DNA of 35,507 nucleotides, taken from a virus. The stretch is taken from positions 1 to 35,507 of IMG/VR virus record IMGVR_UViG_3300023223_000055; one strand, written 5' to 3'. A model generated the notes under the pieces. The model was not told where the DNA came from. It worked only from the letters and a program-made list of their open reading frames with translations, and searched no databases. This document shows, piece by piece, positions 19,600 through 27,051 of the stretch. Made by a program: the position numbers and the translations under genes. Positions within the stretch are counted from its first letter, which is position 1; each line of letters begins with the position of its first letter.

Positions 19600-20909
19600 T
19601 ATACAGTCTCCATATTAACTGGTAATTGACTATAATCAACACGGAAGAAACCATCTTCTCCAATAATTACAGCAGTAGGTGTATGCGACAATACATCTTG
19701 TGCCATAACGCCACGATAACGATCAGTACCGAATTTCTTATCTTTATAATCAAATTCATAAATATCAAGTCCATCAGTATTGCCAACAAGTTCAATATTT
19801 TCTTTTAGGTTTTTATCAGATCCGGCTAATTGTCCACCAGCAGTTCCACCAGCAACAGCTCCAGCTGGGCCTCCAAAGAAGCCACCTGCTGCTGCTCCGC
19901 CTATAGTTCCTAGAGCGCTAATTAAGGGATTAGCGGGAGTAGCTCCTGTTGACCCAGCACTTATTGCTGTAATAGGAGTTGGCTGGAATGGAGTACCAAG
20001 TAAACCAGTTCCTTGTACCTCTGCTACTTGCTGAGCACGTTGTTGAGCTTCTAAGTTTGATAGTGCTAATTGTTTTTCTAAAGAACGTTGGAATTCTAAA
20101 TCTCTTTCACCCAACTCTTGACCACGCTGTGCAGCAGCTAATTGTTGTGCAGCTAATTCTTGCCCACCAACACCTAAAGCAAATTGTGATTCTAGACCAG
20201 CTTGTTGTAATCCTACGCCAGCCTGTGTAGCTTGCTCTCCAAACAATTGACCACGCTGTGCCAGTTCCAACTGCGATAAACGCTCTTGTTCTGCTCGTCC
20301 TCCTGCCACACTTGATAGTGCTAGATTCTCAAACTGAGTGCCTTGAGAAGCATCCAAGCGATTCAACTCTTTCTGTGCAGCTTCGCTATTAATGGGAATA
20401 CCACGATTGGCTAGTGATTGGGACAAATCTTCTCTCTGTTGTTGGAATTGTGGAGCTAGTAGATTCTGTGCTCTCTGGAATGTAGCTTGCTCTGCAGATG
20501 CAGCTAATCCACCAAAGTCACCACCTAACTCTGGTAAAGCACCTCCAAATTGAGAAGCACCAGCACCAAAATCAACACCTCCAAGCTGTGCAATATCAGC
20601 TTGTTGGAATCCACTTAAATCATCTGCTAACTGTGTAGCAAAAGGAACTCTACCTCGTATTTCATCCGCTGATCTTGGTGCAACTAATTCACCACCGAGT
20701 TGTCCGGCTAGATCAATTCCTAGCCCTTCTTGGAGTTCCCGCAACTGTTGCTGCGATATTGACTCTTCAGTTAATTGCGTAACAAGGCCAGGATCAGGAA
20801 TGAAGTTTCCTGCTTCATCAAATGTACCAAAGGTTGTTGAACCTGTTGGAGTTTGAATATTTATCTTCTCTGGTGGCGGTGTTACCGCTGGATCTGGGGA
20901 ACCGCCCAT
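19599..20909 (-). CDS. Virion protein with C-terminal S74-type intramolecular chaperone
   Basis: 436 residues. Residues ~60-300 are Gln/Ala/Leu-rich and mostly helical, as in ejection proteins, followed by a Gly-rich segment (~305-360). From residue ~364 comes SDKNLKENIEL, IYEFDY, YRGVMAQDVL and VDYSQLPV, the peptidase S74/endosialidase chaperone pattern. The SDK at 364-366 would supply Ser and Lys for self-cleavage. S74 domains usually trimerise fibres; here the domain is fused to a non-fibre body. Only about 73 residues follow the cut site, so the domain is a short form. Confidence 0.75.
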   Translation of the reverse strand: MGGSPDPAVTPPPEKINIQTPTGSTTFGTFDEAGNFIPDPGLVTQLTEESISQQQLRELQEGLGIDLAGQLGGELVAPRSADEIRGRVPFATQLADDLSGFQQADIAQLGGVDFGAGASQFGGALPELGGDFGGLAASAEQATFQRAQNLLAPQFQQQREDLSQSLANRGIPINSEAAQKELNRLDASQGTQFENLALSSVAGGRAEQERLSQLELAQRGQLFGEQATQAGVGLQQAGLESQFALGVGGQELAAQQLAAAQRGQELGERDLEFQRSLEKQLALSNLEAQQRAQQVAEVQGTGLLGTPFQPTPITAISAGSTGATPANPLISALGTIGGAAAGGFFGGPAGAVAGGTAGGQLAGSDKNLKENIELVGNTDGLDIYEFDYKDKKFGTDRYRGVMAQDVLSHTPTAVIIGEDGFFRVDYSQLPVNMETV

Positions 20910-20911
20910 AG

Positions 20912-21346
20912 CTATAATCCTCTATTTAATTCAGACATATTGTTAACTTGCACTTCAAAAGATTGTCTTTGAAATATCTTCTGAAATGCTTTTCTTTTAA
21001 TTCTTGTGGAAATAGTTTTATATCCCAAACTCTTAGCTACTGCACAAACCATCTCTATTCCAAATGGGAAACTAGCTTTATATTCATCTTTAGTTGAATC
21101 AGGATTTTTAACGAAATGTTCTACGTAACAATGAGCACTATTAGTAGTATATAACCAATAAGCACCCACCGGCTTGTCACCTATATAAGAGACAAAACCA
21201 ATATTTGATAGATGGTCAAGAGGAATAATGGGATGACCATATTTCTTCCACCAACTTTTTATAATATTATAATGATTTTCAGCCACGAATTCCTCAACAG
21301 AAACTTTGTCTTTGCTTACTTCTGAGGAAGGGCCTACAATAGTCAT
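20912..21346 (-). CDS. GNAT acetyltransferase-like virion-module protein
   Basis: 144 residues from the ATG at 21346 (an in-frame TTG lies at 21370). GFVSYIGDKPVGAYWLY matches the GNAT beta4-beta5 region, VEHFVKNP the following strand, and FGIEMVCAVAKSLGYKTIST the CoA-site helix and strand. The canonical Q/R-x-x-G-x-G/A loop is not clear, so activity is uncertain. T7 gp13 is another internal virion protein described with an acetyltransferase-like fold. It lies between hub and ejection genes, so a structural role is possible. Confidence 0.6.
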   Translation of the reverse strand: MTIVGPSSEVSKDKVSVEEFVAENHYNIIKSWWKKYGHPIIPLDHLSNIGFVSYIGDKPVGAYWLYTTNSAHCYVEHFVKNPDSTKDEYKASFPFGIEMVCAVAKSLGYKTISTRIKRKAFQKIFQRQSFEVQVNNMSELNRGL

Positions 21347-21370
21347 AACATATAATTCCTTTATAATCAA

Positions 21371-22921
21371 CTAAAACGTATTATTGAGTCTGAAGCTATG
21401 GTCTGTTCTAAACCATTCCGCAGAATCTCCATTTAATGCTATACTCATTTTCGTACTTATTGCCACACCGGAGCCAATTAAAGCAAAGCGTATAATCTGT
21501 GCTATAGCCTCATCAGCCCACTGGAATGTGTCCCATTGTCCAACATCCCATTGCGTACCACTTGCAACACTAGTCGTAGCATCTGCCACCACAGGAACAC
21601 CAAAATCAATAGCTTCCCCCATAGTTATATTAAGCTCAGCAGGTGAACGAATTACTTCCTTACTGCTCAAGAATGACTTGTTAAAAGGGCTACCAAAGTC
21701 AAAGAAAGCTCTCTCTCCAACAGTTGCAATATCATCTCCTTCATCATCAAAACCAACATCAGCACGTCTTATAATGCTATCTACACCATAATATAACTGT
21801 CCTTCAATTACTCCGAAGGTTCTTGCTTCCCAAGCTTTAAACCTACAGGCAGCACCTGTAACAGTATTGATCACATACTGATGATAAGTAGTATTAGTAG
21901 CAACCGGAATATTAAAGATAAGCATATCATTAGAAGGGTGTAAAATAGCTTCAAAACCATAATTGCCTCCATAAAGGTCAAATGCTTCTTTAATGGCTCC
22001 TGACAGCTTAGAAGGACTAACGTTTAACCCTCCGCTGTTAACTACCTCTAGCAAACTAACTTGGTCTGCTTCTGTGATAATCTTTAAATCACCCTTAAAT
22101 TTAGTGATTCCTCGGATAGAGATAGGAGGTGGAATAGTATAAACCCCTTCTAACTGCCAATCATTAGCATTGGTTGGGTCAGACCCATTATAAATAAATA
22201 CCTTACCTGTCGTCATTATAAAGCACGCTAAATCATCAGCTCCAAAACCACCATCTCTTGTAATGGTTCCCATAGCCAACAAATCACCACCATCTGCTGA
22301 TATAGCATCTAATTCAAACTCAGAGAAATCACCCTGGATAGCATTTACATCTCCAACGAAGAAACGCTGCTCTTGTGTAGACCAGATATATAAACGACTC
22401 TTAAATACATTACATCCATCCATGTCATCCTGGTCGGTTCCAACAATAGTTACACCTGCACCATCTTTCAGGACAATAGCCAAACTAGAAAGAGTAGTGC
22501 CATTATAACGCTGTGGGGTATCAACACCATTAAACCATAACACATTACCAGTCATATTAACCGTCTGCCAGCGAGCATTAGCGAATCCACTACCTATCTG
22601 TGTTCCTGTTCCTGCTAAGCCATTGGTCCAAGTAAATATCTTATCAGAAGCAGCTGCAAGTCTTGTAACTGATCCTCCAGCATTAAGACTAGTAATCGTC
22701 TCTACATTAGATCCAAAGCCAGAGTTAAAGTTCTCTGAACCATTACGACTCTTTACGCTACCAACTTGAGGAAACCAGTTATCAAGAGTAATAGCATCAA
22801 TAGGGGGCATTAATGATAATGCGTCTCTTGTGTTCCAACCACCAATAGGAGCAGGGATATTACCCCTTGTTCCTTCAGTTATACGCTCTTGTCTTAGCTG
22901 ATCTCTATTTACTGTTGTCAT
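21371..22921 (-). CDS. Tail hub/stabilisation protein (P22 gp10-like position)
   Basis: 516 residues, beta-rich, opening PAPIGGWNTRDALSLMPPID then ITLDNWFPQVGSVKSRNGSE. This opening is conserved in podovirus tail hub/stabilisation proteins. The rest looks like a beta-propeller or repeated beta domain (NVLWFNGVDTPQRYNGTTLS). The start overlaps the stop of the adaptor gene as ATGA. It would close the head below the adaptor ring. Confidence 0.75.
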   Translation of the reverse strand: MTTVNRDQLRQERITEGTRGNIPAPIGGWNTRDALSLMPPIDAITLDNWFPQVGSVKSRNGSENFNSGFGSNVETITSLNAGGSVTRLAAASDKIFTWTNGLAGTGTQIGSGFANARWQTVNMTGNVLWFNGVDTPQRYNGTTLSSLAIVLKDGAGVTIVGTDQDDMDGCNVFKSRLYIWSTQEQRFFVGDVNAIQGDFSEFELDAISADGGDLLAMGTITRDGGFGADDLACFIMTTGKVFIYNGSDPTNANDWQLEGVYTIPPPISIRGITKFKGDLKIITEADQVSLLEVVNSGGLNVSPSKLSGAIKEAFDLYGGNYGFEAILHPSNDMLIFNIPVATNTTYHQYVINTVTGAACRFKAWEARTFGVIEGQLYYGVDSIIRRADVGFDDEGDDIATVGERAFFDFGSPFNKSFLSSKEVIRSPAELNITMGEAIDFGVPVVADATTSVASGTQWDVGQWDTFQWADEAIAQIIRFALIGSGVAISTKMSIALNGDSAEWFRTDHSFRLNNTF

Positions 22922-23619
22922 GAGCTTGGGAAGTTCCCATCTTGAATGTTAACAATTACACTAGGTCTGTCAATAAATGGCTGTAGTTTAGTATTACCTT
23001 TGTCTCTGGCTATAGCTATATTAAGGCTACGCTCATATTCATCCAAATCATCTTGGTAGGCATCACCGTAACGCTTCCTAATGCGATATTTAAGATTCAG
23101 TTCTAGCAAGTACTCAGGGAATACAGTAGTATCGGTATCTGCTGCAAATGATGTCTTGGTAGTGGTCCCATCAGTATCAAGAACCCACTCATCAGTGATA
23201 TAATCATAGTTGATGGTTGCTACACCAGATGGTACAGGAATGATCTCAATCTGATTACTTTGGAATCTCCACTTCTTTTCAATACCAGCAGGGGCAACAA
23301 TACCATTCTCAAGGAATGTAAACTGCCTGTCCGTCATTAACTGCATTCTGGTGTTATTGGTGAAATCCCATAGCGTATCAGAAACAAACCTATCAAAGTC
23401 TGTTTCTACCGCATATTCTTTAGTAGATATAACAGTTGCAAATGTGCCTGTCTTCTGGATATTCTGCCAGTCATGAGAGCGGAGTAAATCCTGCCCCGCA
23501 CGATTAGCAAGGGCAAGAATGTTCTTAACAGATTCAACGTTATTACCTACAACACTAAGAGGTGCTGCTAGTAGCCCCGTTTCGTTTGCGACGTTTTGTA
23601 CTGATGTCAGTAGGGTCAT
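22918..23619 (-). CDS. Head-tail adaptor/tail completion protein
   Basis: 233 residues. Starts TLLTSVQNVANETGL, the usual opening of podovirus adaptor proteins; RAGQDLLRSHDWQNIQKTGT and then IEIIPVPSGVATINYDYITDE and LELNLKYRIRKRYG follow the family pattern. The family binds under the portal (P22 gp4 or T7 gp11 position). Its first 65 bases overlap the end of the previous gene in another frame. Confidence 0.75.
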   Translation of the reverse strand: MTLLTSVQNVANETGLLAAPLSVVGNNVESVKNILALANRAGQDLLRSHDWQNIQKTGTFATVISTKEYAVETDFDRFVSDTLWDFTNNTRMQLMTDRQFTFLENGIVAPAGIEKKWRFQSNQIEIIPVPSGVATINYDYITDEWVLDTDGTTTKTSFAADTDTTVFPEYLLELNLKYRIRKRYGDAYQDDLDEYERSLNIAIARDKGNTKLQPFIDRPSVIVNIQDGNFPSS

Positions 23620-24157
23620 CTTTCTTCACCTTAGGTTTTGTTTCCCTAGCTTCTAAAAGATTAGCAATCTGCTCTTTTAATTCAGCGCATGTTGCTTCTA
23701 AATCTGCTATTTTATTTCTATTATCTACTGCGTCTCCCTGCATTATATACTTTTTAGCAGTATCACGCAATACCCTACCTTGACCGCCCATTCTAGCTAC
23801 TGAATCATCACCTAAAGCAGCTACTTGCTCTACTGTGTGTACTCCATGAGATGATAACATCTTCACTTGTGATTCATTGGGGAAATTCCAATTTTGAATG
23901 GTAGTTCCTTCTAGGTCATGCTTTTCTCTATTTAAAAAAGCTTGATATTGGTTGGGATATTGTCTTTTATCTTTGTCTGAAGCTTTGCCTCTAAAGCTAT
24001 CTTTTTCTTTAAATGGAACAACTTTATGTACATACAGAATGTCATCGTAAATTGCTTTTCCTGCCTGTTCTGTTTCCCAGTTATTCTGCTTACTTTCAAT
24101 GTAAAATGTAACAATCGTGGGGTCTAGTTGTCTTTGCATATCGTATGAATTAAACAT
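23555..24157 (-). CDS. Conserved virion-module protein with helix-hairpin-helix-like region
   Basis: 200 residues. The N-terminal part (DPTIVTFYIESKQNNWETEQ, YPNQYQAFLNREK) is followed by VEQVAALGDDSVARMGGQGR, an HhH-like or SAM-like helical repeat, then a coiled coil and a basic tail (STKRRKRNG). Proteins of this design occur downstream of coat genes in many phages; function unknown. AAAGGAATAGT precedes the ATG. Confidence 0.65.
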   Translation of the reverse strand: MFNSYDMQRQLDPTIVTFYIESKQNNWETEQAGKAIYDDILYVHKVVPFKEKDSFRGKASDKDKRQYPNQYQAFLNREKHDLEGTTIQNWNFPNESQVKMLSSHGVHTVEQVAALGDDSVARMGGQGRVLRDTAKKYIMQGDAVDNRNKIADLEATCAELKEQIANLLEARETKPKVKKDDPTDISTKRRKRNGATSSTS

Positions 24158-24179
24158 TACTATTCCTTTATATTAAGTT

Positions 24180-24218
24180 AAGTTAAAGGGGGTGAGCCGC
24201 GTCACACTACCCACCCCC
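24180..24218 (-). terminator. Hairpin between decoration and downstream genes, possible attenuator
   Basis: On the minus strand GGGGGTG (24218-24212) pairs perfectly with CACCCCC (24194-24188) around a 17-base loop and is followed by TTTAACTT. The T-run is short, so partial termination after the coat/decoration genes is more likely than full. No promoter is seen before the next gene. Confidence 0.5.
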
Positions 24219-24224
24219 ACACTA

Positions 24225-24704
24225 CTAATGTACGAAATCGCACATAATAATAAATGCAGAAGCATCAAAAGCTCTAGCACAAATATCAGTATTCGCAGCA
24301 GTAGCTACGTTTACATCAAGAGTACCATCTCCAGCCCCAGTTGGGGTTAGAGCATCGCCATCAACACCAGCTGTTAGTGCAATAGTTAGAGTAGCAAGTC
24401 CTGAAACTTGTACCCAACCAAATTCACCATCAGCTAAAGCAGCACCAAGAACACCAGCACCTACTTCATCACTATCTGACAAGTCAGAAGTAACAATAGT
24501 ACCTGTAGCGTCACCAACTGCAACTGTAGCGTAGTAGGCAACTTCACCTGCTACACCAGCAACTGCTGCTGTGGCTGCTTCATATTGGATAAACTTATGC
24601 AGATTACCGTTTTGGTCGCGTCCAATCGTACCCAAAGATACACCGCTTGGTGTATTAAGAGACGTGAACACATCAGTAGGATTAACACCTAAAATATACG
24701 TCAT
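24225..24704 (-). CDS. Capsid decoration-like protein
   Basis: 159 residues, small, Ala/Gly/Thr-rich and beta-patterned (GVSLGTIGRDQNGNLHKFIQ, AGEVAYYATVAVGDATG). It lies immediately after the coat gene, where decoration or head-fibre proteins usually are. AAAGGAATAAG precedes the ATG. Function inferred from size, composition and position. Confidence 0.6.
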   Translation of the reverse strand: MTYILGVNPTDVFTSLNTPSGVSLGTIGRDQNGNLHKFIQYEAATAAVAGVAGEVAYYATVAVGDATGTIVTSDLSDSDEVGAGVLGAALADGEFGWVQVSGLATLTIALTAGVDGDALTPTGAGDGTLDVNVATAANTDICARAFDASAFIIMCDFVH

Positions 24705-24727
24705 TTTCTTATTCCTTTATATTAGGG

Positions 24728-25690
24728 TTAGTCTTTAAGAACGCCTTGACGCGCACCATTTGACATAGTCATATTACCCATGAAGATAATAGGAACCACA
24801 GTTGCATCTTGGTTGATGCTGGTCTTATCATCCATAGGCGCAAAGAATGCGTCACGGTGAACATCTAGACCCAAGAAATCAGTATTCAAGAAATACATGT
24901 GATTCGTTGGGATTGCGTTCGTTCCATCTAGTACAACATTTGCTGTATTAAACTTTAACGTCTGGAAACCACCATCTGCAGTTTGAACATCAGCAAAACG
25001 CTTCAGGTCTTGTAAAGCAGATTCATAGAAACCATAGTAGTTAATATCAGCAGGAAGTAAATCAGGCATATCAACGCCACGAAGTACTGTATTCCAAACA
25101 GTTGACATATAACCAATGATGTTAGCAGCAGTTGCAGCAGCACCACCATCTGTAGTCGCGTCAAAAGACTCGTTTCTCCAGAAAGTAAATGTTGCACGGT
25201 CAATGCCGCCAGGTGTACCAGTAGTAGGATCATCAGCAACAAGCAATTGCAAGCCACCGACTTCTTTACCACCAGAACCAGTACCATCAGAGTACATACC
25301 TTCATTGATATTGTTAGCCATAGTATTCATAGCATTAACAATACGTGATTCCAGAAGGTCAAAGATGCGCTCAGAGCCCATGTTTTGGCGTTCTTCTTCA
25401 CCTGAGATAGATACGTTTACAGCTGCATTCTTCCAGTTGTAAGTAGCTGATGTGATTACATCACTTGGAGAAATATCCAGAGTGTCATAACCGTTGTAGT
25501 ACTGGAACGTTCCAGTTTCATCATAGTAGATAGGTTTGACAATTTCACGTCCGCCGTCAAGCATACGGATTTTGCCTTTACTCTTAAGTGTGGAGAGAAG
25601 TGCATTCTTCTCTGTCACGTTGTCGGCAATCTCTTTCGCACGATTCCGAAGAGTCGTAGTAATGAGTTCCGATAAATTTGGATTAGCCAT
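24728..25690 (-). CDS. Major capsid protein
   Basis: 320 residues. TTLRNRAKEIADNVTEKNAL then IVKPIYYDETGTFQYYNGYD, DISPSDVITSATYNWKNAAV and VSISGEEERQNMGSERIFDL form the recognised opening of a phage coat family with the HK97-like fold. The C-terminal half has ADINYYGFYESALQDLKRFA and HMYFLNTDFLGLDVHRDAFF. AAGGAGG precedes the ATG. It follows the scaffold-like gene in the canonical order. No N-terminal prodomain is evident, which fits a separate scaffold. Confidence 0.9.
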   Translation of the reverse strand: MANPNLSELITTTLRNRAKEIADNVTEKNALLSTLKSKGKIRMLDGGREIVKPIYYDETGTFQYYNGYDTLDISPSDVITSATYNWKNAAVNVSISGEEERQNMGSERIFDLLESRIVNAMNTMANNINEGMYSDGTGSGGKEVGGLQLLVADDPTTGTPGGIDRATFTFWRNESFDATTDGGAAATAANIIGYMSTVWNTVLRGVDMPDLLPADINYYGFYESALQDLKRFADVQTADGGFQTLKFNTANVVLDGTNAIPTNHMYFLNTDFLGLDVHRDAFFAPMDDKTSINQDATVVPIIFMGNMTMSNGARQGVLKD

Positions 25691-25706
25691 GCTAAATCCT
25701 CCTTAG

Positions 25707-26801
25707 TTAGTTTGATAATGCTGCATAAGTACGTCTGAGGTCGTCAGATAGACTTAAGCTTTCCTTTGGCTTTACTGCTGATTTTTTACCAGATGAACTA
25801 GATATGCTCTTTCCAGCCTTCTTAGCTTTCGCTATTCTAGCCTTCTTTGCATCAACGCTTTCAACAGGCTTGGATGGCACCTGTCCTTTCATTAGCTTTG
25901 CACGTACCTGAGGGTTAGTCCAAACAGAAAGCTCATAAGCCTCCTGCAAAGTCTTCCCTGACATAATATGCTCAGCCATTTCTTTTGTTACGTCTTCACA
26001 ATATGGATGCACTAAGTTACCGTCTTTATCGGTTTCAGTTGCAAACGTCTCTGCACTCTGTATCAACTGCTGATGGTTAGCAGTGGCCCTTTGCGCATCA
26101 TCATTAGAGTTTTTGGCCTTCAACTCTTGAATTTCCGCTTTTAATTCTTTGACAGCAGGGTCTTCATAGCTGTCCTCTACATTGCCGCCGTATGTTAAAT
26201 CGGTTAGGTCAATATTGTTTTGCTTGGCAAGCGCTTGTAAAGCTGCTTCCGGGTCTTTAGTCATATATTCATCCCAGGCCAATAATGTCTGAACCACACC
26301 TTCTTGTGTCAGTCCTTGACGTTGCATTGAGTTCTCTCTGCCTTTAAACAGAGAATTAATTGATTCACTTGATTTCTTCATTTCAGCCAATTCACGACCG
26401 TTAGAATTCCACCCTTTAAGCATATCATTATATCGCTTACTCAGAGCTTCTGCTGCTTCAGGATTGGTTTTAGCAAGAGCGTCTAAGGCTTCCTTCTCTG
26501 TGTCATTCCAGAAAGTGCTGCGACCTTCAACTAATTCATCAGTGAAAGGAGTAGTCTGCTCCTCATCTCCCTCTTCAGCTTCCTCCTCTGCATCATCGCG
26601 TTCTCCGCTAGAAACGTCTTCCTCAGTTTCATCAGTAATTTCATCTGCCCCCTCTGTGGCATCTGCTTCTTCCTCTGTGGTTTCGTCTTCTGTTTTAAGC
26701 TCATTATAAGTAGCCTGTAATGTTTCTCTTAATGATGGTGCAGCTTCCGTTGTTGTTTCGGATTGCTGCTCTGATTCCAATGCAGTTCCTTCTTCAGTCA
26801 T
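25707..26801 (-). CDS. Scaffolding protein
   Basis: 364 residues, highly acidic N-terminus (EEDVSSGERDDAEEEAEEGD), helical centre, and a basic Lys/Ser-rich C-terminus (AKKARIAKAKKAGKSISSSS) followed by DDLRRTYAALS. This charge layout, and position between portal and coat, match phage scaffolds, whose basic C-terminus binds the coat. The start overlaps the 85-residue gene by 8 bases. Confidence 0.8.
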   Translation of the reverse strand: MTEEGTALESEQQSETTTEAAPSLRETLQATYNELKTEDETTEEEADATEGADEITDETEEDVSSGERDDAEEEAEEGDEEQTTPFTDELVEGRSTFWNDTEKEALDALAKTNPEAAEALSKRYNDMLKGWNSNGRELAEMKKSSESINSLFKGRENSMQRQGLTQEGVVQTLLAWDEYMTKDPEAALQALAKQNNIDLTDLTYGGNVEDSYEDPAVKELKAEIQELKAKNSNDDAQRATANHQQLIQSAETFATETDKDGNLVHPYCEDVTKEMAEHIMSGKTLQEAYELSVWTNPQVRAKLMKGQVPSKPVESVDAKKARIAKAKKAGKSISSSSGKKSAVKPKESLSLSDDLRRTYAALSN

Positions 26802-27051
26802 CTATAATATCCTTTTCGCTATAAGTGTCTAAAAATTCTTCTCGTTTAAGTTTCATTTCATTCTTTTTGTCTTTAGTGTACTCATCTCCAATCTGATAAA
26901 CATCGTGTTGTCTATTGTGATTTTCTAAATCTTTTGTGCTACCAACCCATTTACCATCAATAGGGCTATGGAAACCTGTCATACCGCTAATGTTTAAACT
27001 GGTTATCTCTCCACTAGCTACTTTATCCCAGAATTCTTGACCTGTAGCCAT
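26794..27051 (-). CDS. 85-residue protein between portal and scaffold
   Basis: Starts MATGQEFWDKVASGEITSLN with MTGFHSPIDGKWVGSTKDLE and a charged helical end. Small proteins of this type lie between portal and scaffold in related podoviruses; role unknown. The ATG overlaps the portal stop (TAATG). Confidence 0.75.
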   Translation of the reverse strand: MATGQEFWDKVASGEITSLNISGMTGFHSPIDGKWVGSTKDLENHNRQHDVYQIGDEYTKDKKNEMKLKREEFLDTYSEKDIIDD

